In this document: in pieces, positions 7,804 through 14,409 of the stretch
Layout: the number at the start of each line of letters is the position of its first letter
Position numbering within the stretch: position 1 is the stretch's first letter
Source of the DNA: CAYLNH01 sp964384625
GTDB taxonomy: Bacteria; Verrucomicrobiota; Lentisphaeria; JABSQK01
Direction: 5' to 3'
Length of the DNA: 16,560 nucleotides
Assembly: GCA_964384625.1 (NCBI GenBank)
Contig: CAYLNH010000158.1
Coordinates: 1-16,560 of the forward strand
The notes under the pieces: generated by a model
What the model saw: the letters and a program-made list of their open reading frames with translations, nothing else
What the model was told of the DNA's origin: nothing
Databases searched by the model: none
Position numbers and translations under genes: made by a program

Positions 7804-8202
7804 TCAGACCGGTTCGCTGACGACCAGCTCGACCTCGCCGTTGGCCAGGACCTTCTCTTCCTCGATGATGTAGCCGTGCGCTTTGGCTTCGCGCTTCAAT
7901 GCGGCTTGCGCATAGCCGACATTCACGAAGCCGACGAACTTCTGTTCGGTCACTCCGGTCTGCTTCTCGATGCGCCACCAGTCGGCCACAATGTTGAAGG
8001 TGCCGTCGGCCAGCCGTTGAAAGCCGATCTTGTGGTCGCCGGCGTCGACGTCGACCACGAGATCCACGCTCTGGGTCTCATCGCCTTCGCAATTGGTCAG
8101 GACTTGTTCGCCGACCTCAAATTTATAGCCGAGCTTGGTGAGGGTTTCCTCGAGCAACTGCTGCTCGTGGATACGGGTTTTGATGGTGGAAAAATGGGAC
8201 AT
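7804..8202 (-). CDS. DUF1257 (Ycf35-like) protein
   Basis: A 132-residue protein starting MSHFSTIKTRIHEQQLLEET, the hallmark start of DUF1257/Ycf35 (MSHF-x-x-I-K-T-x-I). It continues with LxKLGY, the segment IGFQRLADGTFNIVADWW at about 77-94, and a C-terminal YAQAALKREAKAHGYIIEEE segment, all family-like. It is soluble, with no signal peptide. Ycf35 is conserved in plastids and cyanobacteria, with no settled biochemical function. The start is fixed by a perfect AGGAGG (8210-8215) seven bases upstream and by the family N-terminus; an in-frame extension to 8352 has no support. A near-consensus promoter lies about 75-100 bases upstream. DUF2997 lies downstream, and a Ycf46-like ATPase is encoded 1.8 kb upstream on the same strand. 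Confidence 0.9.
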   Translation of the reverse strand: MSHFSTIKTRIHEQQLLEETLTKLGYKFEVGEQVLTNCEGDETQSVDLVVDVDAGDHKIGFQRLADGTFNIVADWWRIEKQTGVTEQKFVGFVNVGYAQAALKREAKAHGYIIEEEKVLANGEVELVVSEPV

Positions 8203-8276
8203 GATGCCGCCTCCTTTTACTGACCGTGTTGCGCGCCCGCAGGCCTCCATTCCGTTGGACGCAAGGTCGTTGAACC

Positions 8277-8305
8277 AGTATAGAGAGAGTTGTGGGCCGG
8301 TGCAA
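8277..8305 (-). promoter_or_regulatory. Putative sigma-70 promoter for DUF1257-DUF2997
   Basis: Read on the minus strand: TTGCAC (8305-8300), a 17-base spacer and TATACT (8282-8277). The spacing is ideal and both boxes are near consensus. It would produce a 5' leader of about 70 bases before the DUF1257 start at 8202. Confidence 0.65.
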
Positions 8306-8309
8306 GGGA

Positions 8310-8347
8310 ATTTTTGATTTAAGATTTCAGATTTTTGATTTAAGATT
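8310..8347. repeat. AT-rich direct repeat, two 17-base copies, 21-base period
   Basis: ATTTTTGATTTAAGATT occurs at 8310-8326 and again at 8331-8347. It is strongly AT-rich in an otherwise GC-rich window and lies just upstream of the DUF1257 promoter. Confidence 0.9.
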
Positions 8348-8384
8348 GGCAAAGGGCGAAGAACTGCAAGCGCTTGGGCATTCG

Positions 8385-8984
8385 TTACTGGTCATTCCGG
8401 CCCACAGACCCGCCCGATTCCTTCATTCGCCGCCGGTACTGCCGAAGCTTCCTGTCATACGCCCAGATCGGAGCAATGCTGCCAACCGTAACGGCCCCCA
8501 GGGCCGTAAGCACCGGGAAGAGAATCAGGCCCATCACGACAAACATCGTGGCTCCCGATTTCGCAGCCAACTGATAAAACTCGAAGGTCAATCTCGCGAA
8601 CGCGATGGTCGTCGATAAGCCAAGGCCCAGATTCATCAGCACGGCCGGGAAGAGTGCCAACCTTGAACCACGGAACACGCCAAAGAGCTGAAAAAACACC
8701 CCGAACAGACAGATGGCGAATACGACAAGGTTAACCCATACCGCGTCCGTACGACCAAGAATGCCTCCGGTGAAGGTCACACTCCCGGCAAGCGTGTAGA
8801 ATGCGACGGCACCGACAGTCATAAGCTTCAGCAAACTTGATCGCTTTGGCCGACCGTCATCTTTCTCCAATCCTTCGCGCAGTTTCTGCACCACAAGGTC
8901 GCGACACACAACGCAACAATCCTGCCCGTCAATGCAGACCAAACTCTCCGCTTCCGCCCCGCAGAATGGACACTCATGAGTCAT
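8385..8984 (-). CDS. Zinc-ribbon protein with four transmembrane segments, function unknown
   Basis: A 199-residue protein. The N-terminus carries CPFC (5-8) and a later cluster C17, C23, C24, C27 (ICIDGQDCCVVC-like spacing), which looks like a short zinc ribbon. Four hydrophobic segments follow, near 51-76, 81-104, 108-130 and 144-173, with a basic C-terminal tail (RKLRQYRRRMK). Such proteins sit in the inner membrane with the zinc-binding end likely cytoplasmic. I do not recognise a named family. The ATG at 8984 has a weak GGAAG upstream. It lies about 145 bases after the phosphatase-family lipoprotein gene and before the DUF1257 promoter on the same strand. Confidence 0.75.
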   Translation of the reverse strand: MTHECPFCGAEAESLVCIDGQDCCVVCRDLVVQKLREGLEKDDGRPKRSSLLKLMTVGAVAFYTLAGSVTFTGGILGRTDAVWVNLVVFAICLFGVFFQLFGVFRGSRLALFPAVLMNLGLGLSTTIAFARLTFEFYQLAAKSGATMFVVMGLILFPVLTALGAVTVGSIAPIWAYDRKLRQYRRRMKESGGSVGRNDQ

Positions 8985-9128
8985 CTATGTGTATCTTCCT
9001 GCTCTCGTCATCCGCCTTCGAAACCTACCTTCAGCCCCTGACAATCCACGTCCACGCCGTTGCGGCCGCCATTCACCTGGATCACTCCGACCAAAGATGA
9101 CAGTTACGACAAACGATTGTTTCGTTGA

Positions 9129-9974
9129 TCACTTCTGCCGGGAGAGTTCGACAACCAGTCCAAAATGATCGGACGGGAAGAGGCCCTTCGCGATCTCGCG
9201 GTCGCCGATGATCCGCGCCGCCCCCGGTTGCCACTTCGGCGAGGCGACCAGAACGCGATCCAACCGGCGGCTGGACTCGCCCGGGAAAGCGCCGGCCCGG
9301 GCCATGCTGCTCTTCTCCATGTCCCAGGTGTAGCCGGGTTTGCCGGGATGCAGGGAAACCCAGGCATCCCGGAACCTGTTTGGCAGGACCTTGCTTTCAG
9401 GCTGCTCGCCGTCGCCGAAATTGAAGTCGCCGAGGAGGACCTGGTCGTCGGCCCCGGCCAACAGCGCCAGGACCTCCTTGAGTTGCTGTGTGCGTTCGGC
9501 GTGCAGTTCGAGAAAACTGTCGAGGTGGACGACGGCCAGGCGCATGATTCGCCCGTTGACCGCGAGATCCGCCAGCAGCACGCCCCGGCTCTGTTTGCTC
9601 GTGAGCGGCTTCGCGGTGACCTGCCGGAGCGGCAGTCGCGCCAGGAGACAAAGTCCGCGATAGGGAACTGGGGTGTCCGGCGGCCCGGCGATGTCGAAGT
9701 CCTTGAAAGCCGCATCCGCCTGCAGCGCCTTGAGGAATTCGGGGGTGCACTCCTGCAAGGCGACGACGTCCGGGTCGGCAGTTTTGATCTCTCTGATCAG
9801 CGCCGGGAAGCGGGCGTCGGCGTGGCGCCGGTCCGCCAGGACATTATAGGTGACGAGGCGAAGGGTGCGACGGGGTTCCGGCGGCGGGGCCGGGCGTGGA
9901 CGCGGCTGTTGCTCGTTACAGCCGACGAGGAGGATGAGAACCGGAGCGATACAGCAATCAAGACGGAAGTGCAT
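9129..9974 (-). CDS. Endonuclease/exonuclease/phosphatase-family lipoprotein
   Basis: A 281-residue protein with a lipoprotein signal: the hydrophobic core IAPVLILLVGC places lipidated Cys at 19, followed by a proline-rich linker (22-34). The rest is an endonuclease/exonuclease/phosphatase fold with its usual motifs in order: TYN with N44, LQE with metal-binding E75, VVHLDS with H150, GDFN at 182-185, RLDR with D239, and the catalytic SDH at 268-270. The complete set suggests an active Mg-dependent hydrolase of phosphodiesters or phosphomonoesters (DNase, sphingomyelinase-like or lipid phosphatase). The membrane anchor favours an extracytoplasmic substrate. No Shine-Dalgarno is clear before the ATG at 9974. 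It begins 70 bases after the AAA+ ATPase gene and may be cotranscribed with it. Confidence 0.88.
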   Translation of the reverse strand: MHFRLDCCIAPVLILLVGCNEQQPRPRPAPPPEPRRTLRLVTYNVLADRRHADARFPALIREIKTADPDVVALQECTPEFLKALQADAAFKDFDIAGPPDTPVPYRGLCLLARLPLRQVTAKPLTSKQSRGVLLADLAVNGRIMRLAVVHLDSFLELHAERTQQLKEVLALLAGADDQVLLGDFNFGDGEQPESKVLPNRFRDAWVSLHPGKPGYTWDMEKSSMARAGAFPGESSRRLDRVLVASPKWQPGAARIIGDREIAKGLFPSDHFGLVVELSRQK

Positions 9975-10044
9975 GAATAAACCCGGCGAGCTTGGGTCCC
10001 GATTCGGGATCAGATTCTGGCTTGTGCCGACGGCGGCGCCGCAA

Positions 10045-11634
10045 TCAGTTCAACATACTGCCGAAGAACGGATCATCGGAAGCATCCTTGAGAAATTCCT
10101 CGACGGTGACCTCTTCGGTTGCGCCCACCTGCGAGGCGTTGCGGGCGAGTCCGTTGATCACCCACTGCCGCAAATGCTGCACGACCCGGCCGTGCGACTT
10201 CGCCAGCGGTACGAGTTCGCCAATCGCCTTCTCCAGATCCCCGGTCTCCAATTCCCGCTGCCCGTCCTGAAAGGCCGGGAACATGGCGTCACGCACGACC
10301 GCTTCCAGTTCAGCGCCGACGAATCCCTCGGTGCGCTCCGCCAGGGCATCGAGGTCGAAGCGTTGCGCCACCTGGTGATAGCCGCGCTGCCGCAGATGGA
10401 CCGAGATGATCTCGCGCCGCTCGGCCTGCGTCGGCAGGTCGAGAAAGAAGACCTCGTCGAACCGTCCCCGCCGCAGCAGTTCGGGGGAGAGTTCGTCGAT
10501 GTTGTTGGCCGTGGCGATCACAAAGACCGGGCGCGTGCGTTCCTGCATCCAGGTGAGGAAAGACCCCAGCACCCGGGTGGCGGTGCCGCGGTCGCCCTGG
10601 CTACCGGCAAAGGCCTTCTCGATCTCGTCGATCCAGAGAATGCTGGGCGACACGAGTTCGGCAATCTGGATGGCATCGCGCAGATTGCGTTCAGTATGGC
10701 CGAGCAGACTTTCAAAAACAGCGCCCATATCAAGCCGCAGCAGCGGCATGTGCCACAGGCCCGCCGCCAGCCTGGCGCAAAGACTCTTGCCGGTCCCGGG
10801 AATGCCGATGAGCGCCAGGCCCTTGGGCCGGTCCAGGCCGTAGCGGGCGGCTTCCTCGGTGAACGCACTGGAACGCTCGCGCAGCCATTGTTTCAATACG
10901 TCGAGGCCGCCGACGTTCTGTTCCAACTCGGTGTACGGATAGAACTCCAGGGCGCCGCTTTCGCGGATGATGCGGCACTTCTCGGCTGTAATCAGGTCCA
11001 TGCAGGTCTCGTCCAGGCGGCCGTCCGTGCTGCTGGCCAATGCCAGCCGGAACACCCGCGTGGCCTGATTGCTCGACAACCCGAGGGCAGCCTTGATGAT
11101 CCGGTCCCGCAGCGCGTCGCTGATGCCGTCGAGACCGCCGGCGGCGCCGGCGGTCTGGTCGAGGAGAACGGCCATACCGTCGGCATCGGGTTTCGGCAAC
11201 TCCAGGCTGTAAACATCCTGCTGCAGTTCGTCGGGCAGGCAGGCGCACGGCGTCAGCAGGATCACGTTCTTCCCGGGCGTACCCTCCAACTGCCGCCGCA
11301 GGTTACGCAGCTTCCGGCTGACCGAACGGCGGGCTTCCCAGGCGTGGTGGAAGTCGCGCAGGACAAACGTGGCGTTGCCGTCGTACTCCTGGATCACCGT
11401 CAGAATCGTATCGACGGAAGCGGTCTGTTCGACGTCGAACGCGGCCGCCGCCGGCTTCAGACACTCGAACTGGTCGGCGTGATCCCAGACGTACAGGCCC
11501 GCCTCAGCCGCCCAGTCGCGGCCGGCGGTCAACTGCGTCAGGTCGGCCAGCAGGCGGTCTTCCTCGAAGGTCACAATGTTGATCAGCGCAATCCGCGCCT
11601 TCAGGAGCACCTTCAACTCTTCGATCAACGTCAT
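10045..11634 (-). CDS. Ycf46-like AAA+ ATPase
   Basis: A 529-residue protein. Residues 1-230 form the Ycf46-type N-terminal region (MTLIEELKVLLKARIALINI, then a W-D-HADQ strand and a DFHH segment). A AAA+ module follows: Walker A GIPGTGKS (277-284), Walker B ILWIDE (332-337), sensor-1 region ATANN (374-378) and arginine-finger segment LLRRGRFDE (386-394), then an AAA lid domain to about residue 500. It is soluble, with no signal peptide. Ycf46 proteins of cyanobacteria and plastids have been linked to inorganic carbon use, but the biochemical role is not established and this host need not be photosynthetic. Its ATG (11634-11632) overlaps the stop of the SUMF1-fold gene as ATGA, with a GGAGGAG site just upstream, so the two are translationally coupled. 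DUF1257 and DUF2997, its usual partners, lie downstream. Confidence 0.9.
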   Translation of the reverse strand: MTLIEELKVLLKARIALINIVTFEEDRLLADLTQLTAGRDWAAEAGLYVWDHADQFECLKPAAAAFDVEQTASVDTILTVIQEYDGNATFVLRDFHHAWEARRSVSRKLRNLRRQLEGTPGKNVILLTPCACLPDELQQDVYSLELPKPDADGMAVLLDQTAGAAGGLDGISDALRDRIIKAALGLSSNQATRVFRLALASSTDGRLDETCMDLITAEKCRIIRESGALEFYPYTELEQNVGGLDVLKQWLRERSSAFTEEAARYGLDRPKGLALIGIPGTGKSLCARLAAGLWHMPLLRLDMGAVFESLLGHTERNLRDAIQIAELVSPSILWIDEIEKAFAGSQGDRGTATRVLGSFLTWMQERTRPVFVIATANNIDELSPELLRRGRFDEVFFLDLPTQAERREIISVHLRQRGYHQVAQRFDLDALAERTEGFVGAELEAVVRDAMFPAFQDGQRELETGDLEKAIGELVPLAKSHGRVVQHLRQWVINGLARNASQVGATEEVTVEEFLKDASDDPFFGSMLN

Positions 11635-12347
11635 TGCCTGGTCTCCTCCGGCACATCGATTGCATAGCGGAATCCGATATCATCGCTTTGCTCTTCCGGG
11701 CGTTCACTGAATCGTCGGGTCAGGGGGCCGGGCCGGCGGCCGCCCCGCAGGACGCGGCGCACCGTCGGATCGTCCGCCACAGCGGCCGGGCCCGGCGGCG
11801 ACCACAACGGGCTCGCCGTATAATACCCCTCGTCGTAGGCGTCGGCACACCATTCCAGACACTGTCCGCTCAGCTGGCGAACACCAAAACGCGAAACGTT
11901 CTCCGGGACAAACACCTCCCGCGGCGTGAACCGTGCCACTCCGGCGGGCGACGGCCGGCAGCCCTGCGCGGCATACTCCCACTCCGCCTCGGTCGGCAGC
12001 CGGCCGCCGGCCCAGGCCGCGTAGGCCGCCGCCTCGAACCAACTGACGCCGGTCGCGGGAAACTCCTCTTCGCCGGCCGTCACGCCGTATTCGCCGGCGG
12101 CAACAGAACCGCCCGCAGCCTGCAGCCAGACGCGGAACTGCCGCCGGCTGACCAGGCACAAGCACAGATAGAACGCCGGCAGCCGCACCGCGTGCGCCGG
12201 GCTCCGGTCGCCGTGCTGCGCCGGGCCCATCTCAAACGTACCGCCCGGGATCAGCACCAGAACCGAGCCGTCCCGTTCGTTCTCAATCAGGGGTGCCGAA
12301 TGCAGTGGGACCACATCCAGTTGCACGGGAATTGACGCCTCCAACAT
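11631..12347 (-). CDS. SUMF1 (formylglycine-generating-enzyme fold) protein lacking catalytic cysteines
   Basis: A 238-residue protein with the SUMF1/FGE-sulfatase domain over most of its length: VLVLIPGGTFEMGP (29-42), VSWFEAAAYAAWAGGRLPTE (101-120) then AEWEYAAQG, LSGQCLEWCADAYDEGYY (159-176), RVLRGG (198-203) and IGFRYA (224-229). In true formylglycine-generating enzymes the RGG(S) segment carries two active-site cysteines soon after; here the region RGGRRPGPLTRRFSERPEEQ has none, and the usual GGS is GGR. It is therefore probably a binding or scaffold protein with this fold. ATG 12347 is chosen because GGAGG (12352-12356) sits four bases upstream and the family domain begins soon after; an in-frame ATG at 12413 is also possible. 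It overlaps the ATPase gene by four bases. Confidence 0.83.
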   Translation of the reverse strand: MLEASIPVQLDVVPLHSAPLIENERDGSVLVLIPGGTFEMGPAQHGDRSPAHAVRLPAFYLCLCLVSRRQFRVWLQAAGGSVAAGEYGVTAGEEEFPATGVSWFEAAAYAAWAGGRLPTEAEWEYAAQGCRPSPAGVARFTPREVFVPENVSRFGVRQLSGQCLEWCADAYDEGYYTASPLWSPPGPAAVADDPTVRRVLRGGRRPGPLTRRFSERPEEQSDDIGFRYAIDVPEETRQ

Positions 12348-12816
12348 TCTGCCTCCATTGACCGGCCGGCCGCCACGGCCGACACGGCACGAAACCTGGT
12401 TTGAATCATCCATCAGCCTTCTGCTGCCTGTCCGCCGCGGCGGCAGAGCCGCCCGTGGGCGCGAGATCACCAGCGTGCAGTCGCAAGCCGGTCGCCAGCG
12501 TCTGGAACTGCTTGAGATCGCGGGCAATAACGGCTCGCAGCAGAAGGTTTCTGAATGAATCAGGCTGGTGTGTCGTCCCGGAAATCCGGGAGCATAAGTG
12601 ATTCCGCTGGATCTTCGCTGCTCTGCCAGGCAGTTGAGCCAAAGCGATGGGAATGTCGTGGTTCGCGACTGACGAAGCAGAGAGCGCGAAAAGGCGCGGA
12701 ATCACGCCTCGGATTCATGGGACGATACACTAGCGCTGCAGCGGCGCAATGCCAAATGGGAAACCGCAAAATCGAGCGTGAGTCATCGTCGTCGATGGAG
12801 AAATCACCGGGGTACC
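12348..12816. other. Divergent intergenic region, no credible gene
   Basis: About 0.47 kb between the SUMF1-fold gene (-) and the asd promoter (+). It includes the short inverted repeat TCCCGGAAATCCGGGA (12576-12591). Several minus-strand frames (for example 12406-12705, 99 codons) exist, but none has a ribosome binding site or family resemblance. I see no tRNA or other RNA gene. Confidence 0.5.
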
Positions 12817-12844
12817 TTGACTTGGCAAAAGCTTTGCATACAGT
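12817..12844 (+). promoter_or_regulatory. Putative sigma-70 promoter of asd
   Basis: TTGACT (12817-12822), a 16-base spacer and TACAGT (12839-12844), about 80 bases before the asd start. The -35 box is nearly consensus and the -10 is moderate. Confidence 0.55.
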
Positions 12845-12925
12845 ACCCGCGCTCTTTTCGCCGCCACTCTGGCCGGCGGCGAAGCAAACCGTTCACGGTT
12901 CAAACCTTCAGGAGTCATACACCAA

Positions 12926-13924
12926 ATGAGCCGCGAGTACAATGTAGCCATCGCCGGCGCCACCGGCGCCGTTGGCGCTGAAATGATCCACACCCTCGAA
13001 AACCGCCAGTTCCCCGTGAAGAGCCTGAAGCTGCTCGCTTCCAAACGCTCCATCGGCAAGAAACTGACGTACAAGGGCACGGAAATCGCGGTCGAAGAAC
13101 TGACGCATGACTCCTTCGAGAACATTGACATCGCGCTCTTCAGCGCGGGCGGCAGTCGCTCGAAGGAGTTCGCTCCTTCGGCCGTTAAAGCCGGCGCCGT
13201 TGTCATCGACAACTCCAGCGCCTTCCGCATGGACGATGACGTCCCGCTGGTCGTCCCGGAAGTCAACCCGGAAGACATTAAACAGCACAAGGGCATTATT
13301 GCCAACCCCAACTGCACGACCATCATCATGCTGGTCGCGCTCAAACCGCTGCACGACATCGCGCCGCTCAAGCGCATCATCGTCAGTACCTATCAGAGTA
13401 TCAGCGGCGCCGGCGCCCAGGCCCTGGCCGAGCTCGAAGACCAGACCCGCAAGCTGCAGGCCGGCGAACCGTTCGAACCCAGCGCCCTCCCCTATCAGTG
13501 CGCCTTCAACCTCTTCAGCCATAACTCGAGCATGCTCGATAACGGTTACGTCGAAGAAGAAATGAAGATGGTTAACGAAACCTGGAAAATGCTGCACGAC
13601 GACAGCATCCAGATCTGCCCGACCTGCATCCGGGTGCCCATCCCCAGGGCGCACTCGGAAGCCATCGTGATCGAGCAGGAACGCAAAGTCACTGTCGAAG
13701 AGGCGCTCGACGCGCTGCGCCGGGCCCCGGGCGTCGAGGTCATCGACGACCGCGAAAACAACCGCTTCCCGATGCCCCTCGACGTCACCGGCAAAGACGA
13801 TGTCGCCGTCGGCCGGGTCCGCTACGATATCAGCGGCGAGAACAGCCTGGCGCTGTTCTGCTGCGGCGATCAGTTGCTGAAGGGCGCCGCCCTGAACGCG
13901 GTGCAGATCGCCGAGCTGATCTAG
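12926..13924 (+). CDS. asd: Aspartate-semialdehyde dehydrogenase
   Basis: A 332-residue protein, full length for the family. It reduces aspartyl phosphate to aspartate semialdehyde with NADPH, the branch point to lysine, diaminopimelate, methionine and threonine, in the cytoplasm. The N-terminal Rossmann motif GATGAVG is at 11-17. The nucleophile C130 is in NPNCTT, Q157 in STYQSISGAGAQA, and the substrate-binding R236 and H243 are in RVPIPRAHSE. All key residues are present. AGGAG (12910-12914) lies 11 bases before the ATG. The gene is monocistronic, with its own promoter and a strong terminator directly after the stop. The long open frame antisense to it is a high-GC shadow. Confidence 0.97.
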   Translation: MSREYNVAIAGATGAVGAEMIHTLENRQFPVKSLKLLASKRSIGKKLTYKGTEIAVEELTHDSFENIDIALFSAGGSRSKEFAPSAVKAGAVVIDNSSAFRMDDDVPLVVPEVNPEDIKQHKGIIANPNCTTIIMLVALKPLHDIAPLKRIIVSTYQSISGAGAQALAELEDQTRKLQAGEPFEPSALPYQCAFNLFSHNSSMLDNGYVEEEMKMVNETWKMLHDDSIQICPTCIRVPIPRAHSEAIVIEQERKVTVEEALDALRRAPGVEVIDDRENNRFPMPLDVTGKDDVAVGRVRYDISGENSLALFCCGDQLLKGAALNAVQIAELI

Positions 13925-13949
13925 CTCTCGGAAGCAAGCATACCTTTTG

Positions 13950-13983
13950 AAAGCGCCGGACCATTTGGTCCGGCGCTTTTCTT
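13950..13983 (+). terminator. Intrinsic terminator of asd
   Basis: A perfect 13-bp stem AAAGCGCCGGACC / GGTCCGGCGCTTT (13950-13962 and 13967-13979), a four-base loop and a T-rich tail (TTTTCTTTT), 25 bases after the asd stop codon. Confidence 0.95.
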
Positions 13984-13996
13984 TTGTGGAATCGGA

Positions 13997-14021
13997 CAGA
14001 TTGGACGGATTGGACGGATTT
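13997..14021 (+). repeat. Short tandem repeat around ATTGGACGG
   Basis: A nine- to ten-base unit of the type GATTGGACG is repeated: ACAGATTGGACGGATTGGACGG and then ATTTC. It sits between the asd terminator and the palindromic repeats. Confidence 0.7.
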
Positions 14022-14049
14022 CGTTTGCGCTGATCCCTGAGTCGGCCCT

Positions 14050-14215
14050 TTCGGTCGCAGCACGGGCCTCTGTCCCGTGTTCCCTTTCCGGTCGCAGCGC
14101 GGGCCTCTGTCCCGTGTTCCCCTTCCGGTCGCAGCACGGGCCTCTGTCCCGTGTTCCCCTCACTGCCACGGAGGTCGGAGGAACGCGGGACAGAGGCCCG
14201 CGCTACATCGGAAGG
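14050..14215. repeat. Palindromic 36/37-bp repeats, three direct and one inverted copy
   Basis: Three direct copies begin near 14050, 14086 and 14123, each with TCGCAGC(A/G)CGGGCCTCTG followed by TCCCGTGTTCCC. One inverted copy lies at 14181-14215 (GCGGGACAGAGGCCCGCG core). Each unit is itself an inverted repeat (CACGGG / CCCGTG around CCTCTGT), so the array can form several alternative hairpins. The copies abut with no spacers, unlike CRISPR. Confidence 0.9.
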
Positions 14216-14293
14216 CAAGACCTCGCCTATCCGCGCTCCTGCGTAATCCGCGGCCAAAGCAAATCATCCTCCCCCACGCTCCGCCTCAGCTTA

Positions 14294-14378
14294 TTGCACC
14301 CGAGTGCATAAATTTTGCGTTTGCACTTGCAAAGCGATCGTTGGGACCTCCTATTGCACTAACGGGACGGGGTTGCAC
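14294..14378 (+). promoter_or_regulatory. Candidate operator/promoter region of pseudopilin 2 with four TTGCAC boxes
   Basis: TTGCAC occurs at 14294, 14321, 14354 and 14373. Two inverted repeats are included: TGCAC-4-GTGCA (14295-14308) and TTTGCA-CT-TGCAAA (14320-14333). The second resembles LacI-type operators. A possible promoter is TTGCAA (14328-14333), 18 bases, TATTGC (14352-14357). The region ends 31 bases before the start codon. Regulator binding is inferred. Confidence 0.4.
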
Positions 14379-14409
14379 GACCACCCGTCATCGCGAATAG
14401 GGACCGACT

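Noticed and set aside
9850..11667. A 605-codon open frame on the plus strand
   Set aside because: Antisense to the Ycf46-like ATPase and the lipoprotein start; low-complexity, no family features.
12406..12705. A 99-codon minus-strand frame upstream of the SUMF1-fold gene
   Set aside because: No ribosome binding site, no recognisable domain, and composition like surrounding noncoding DNA; I cannot exclude a small unknown gene.
14050..14215. Possible CRISPR array
   Set aside because: Repeat units abut without unique spacers, one unit is inverted, and no cas gene is present.
12908..14257. A 449-codon open frame on the minus strand
   Set aside because: Antisense to asd, which has all catalytic residues, and runs through the terminator and the palindromic repeats.
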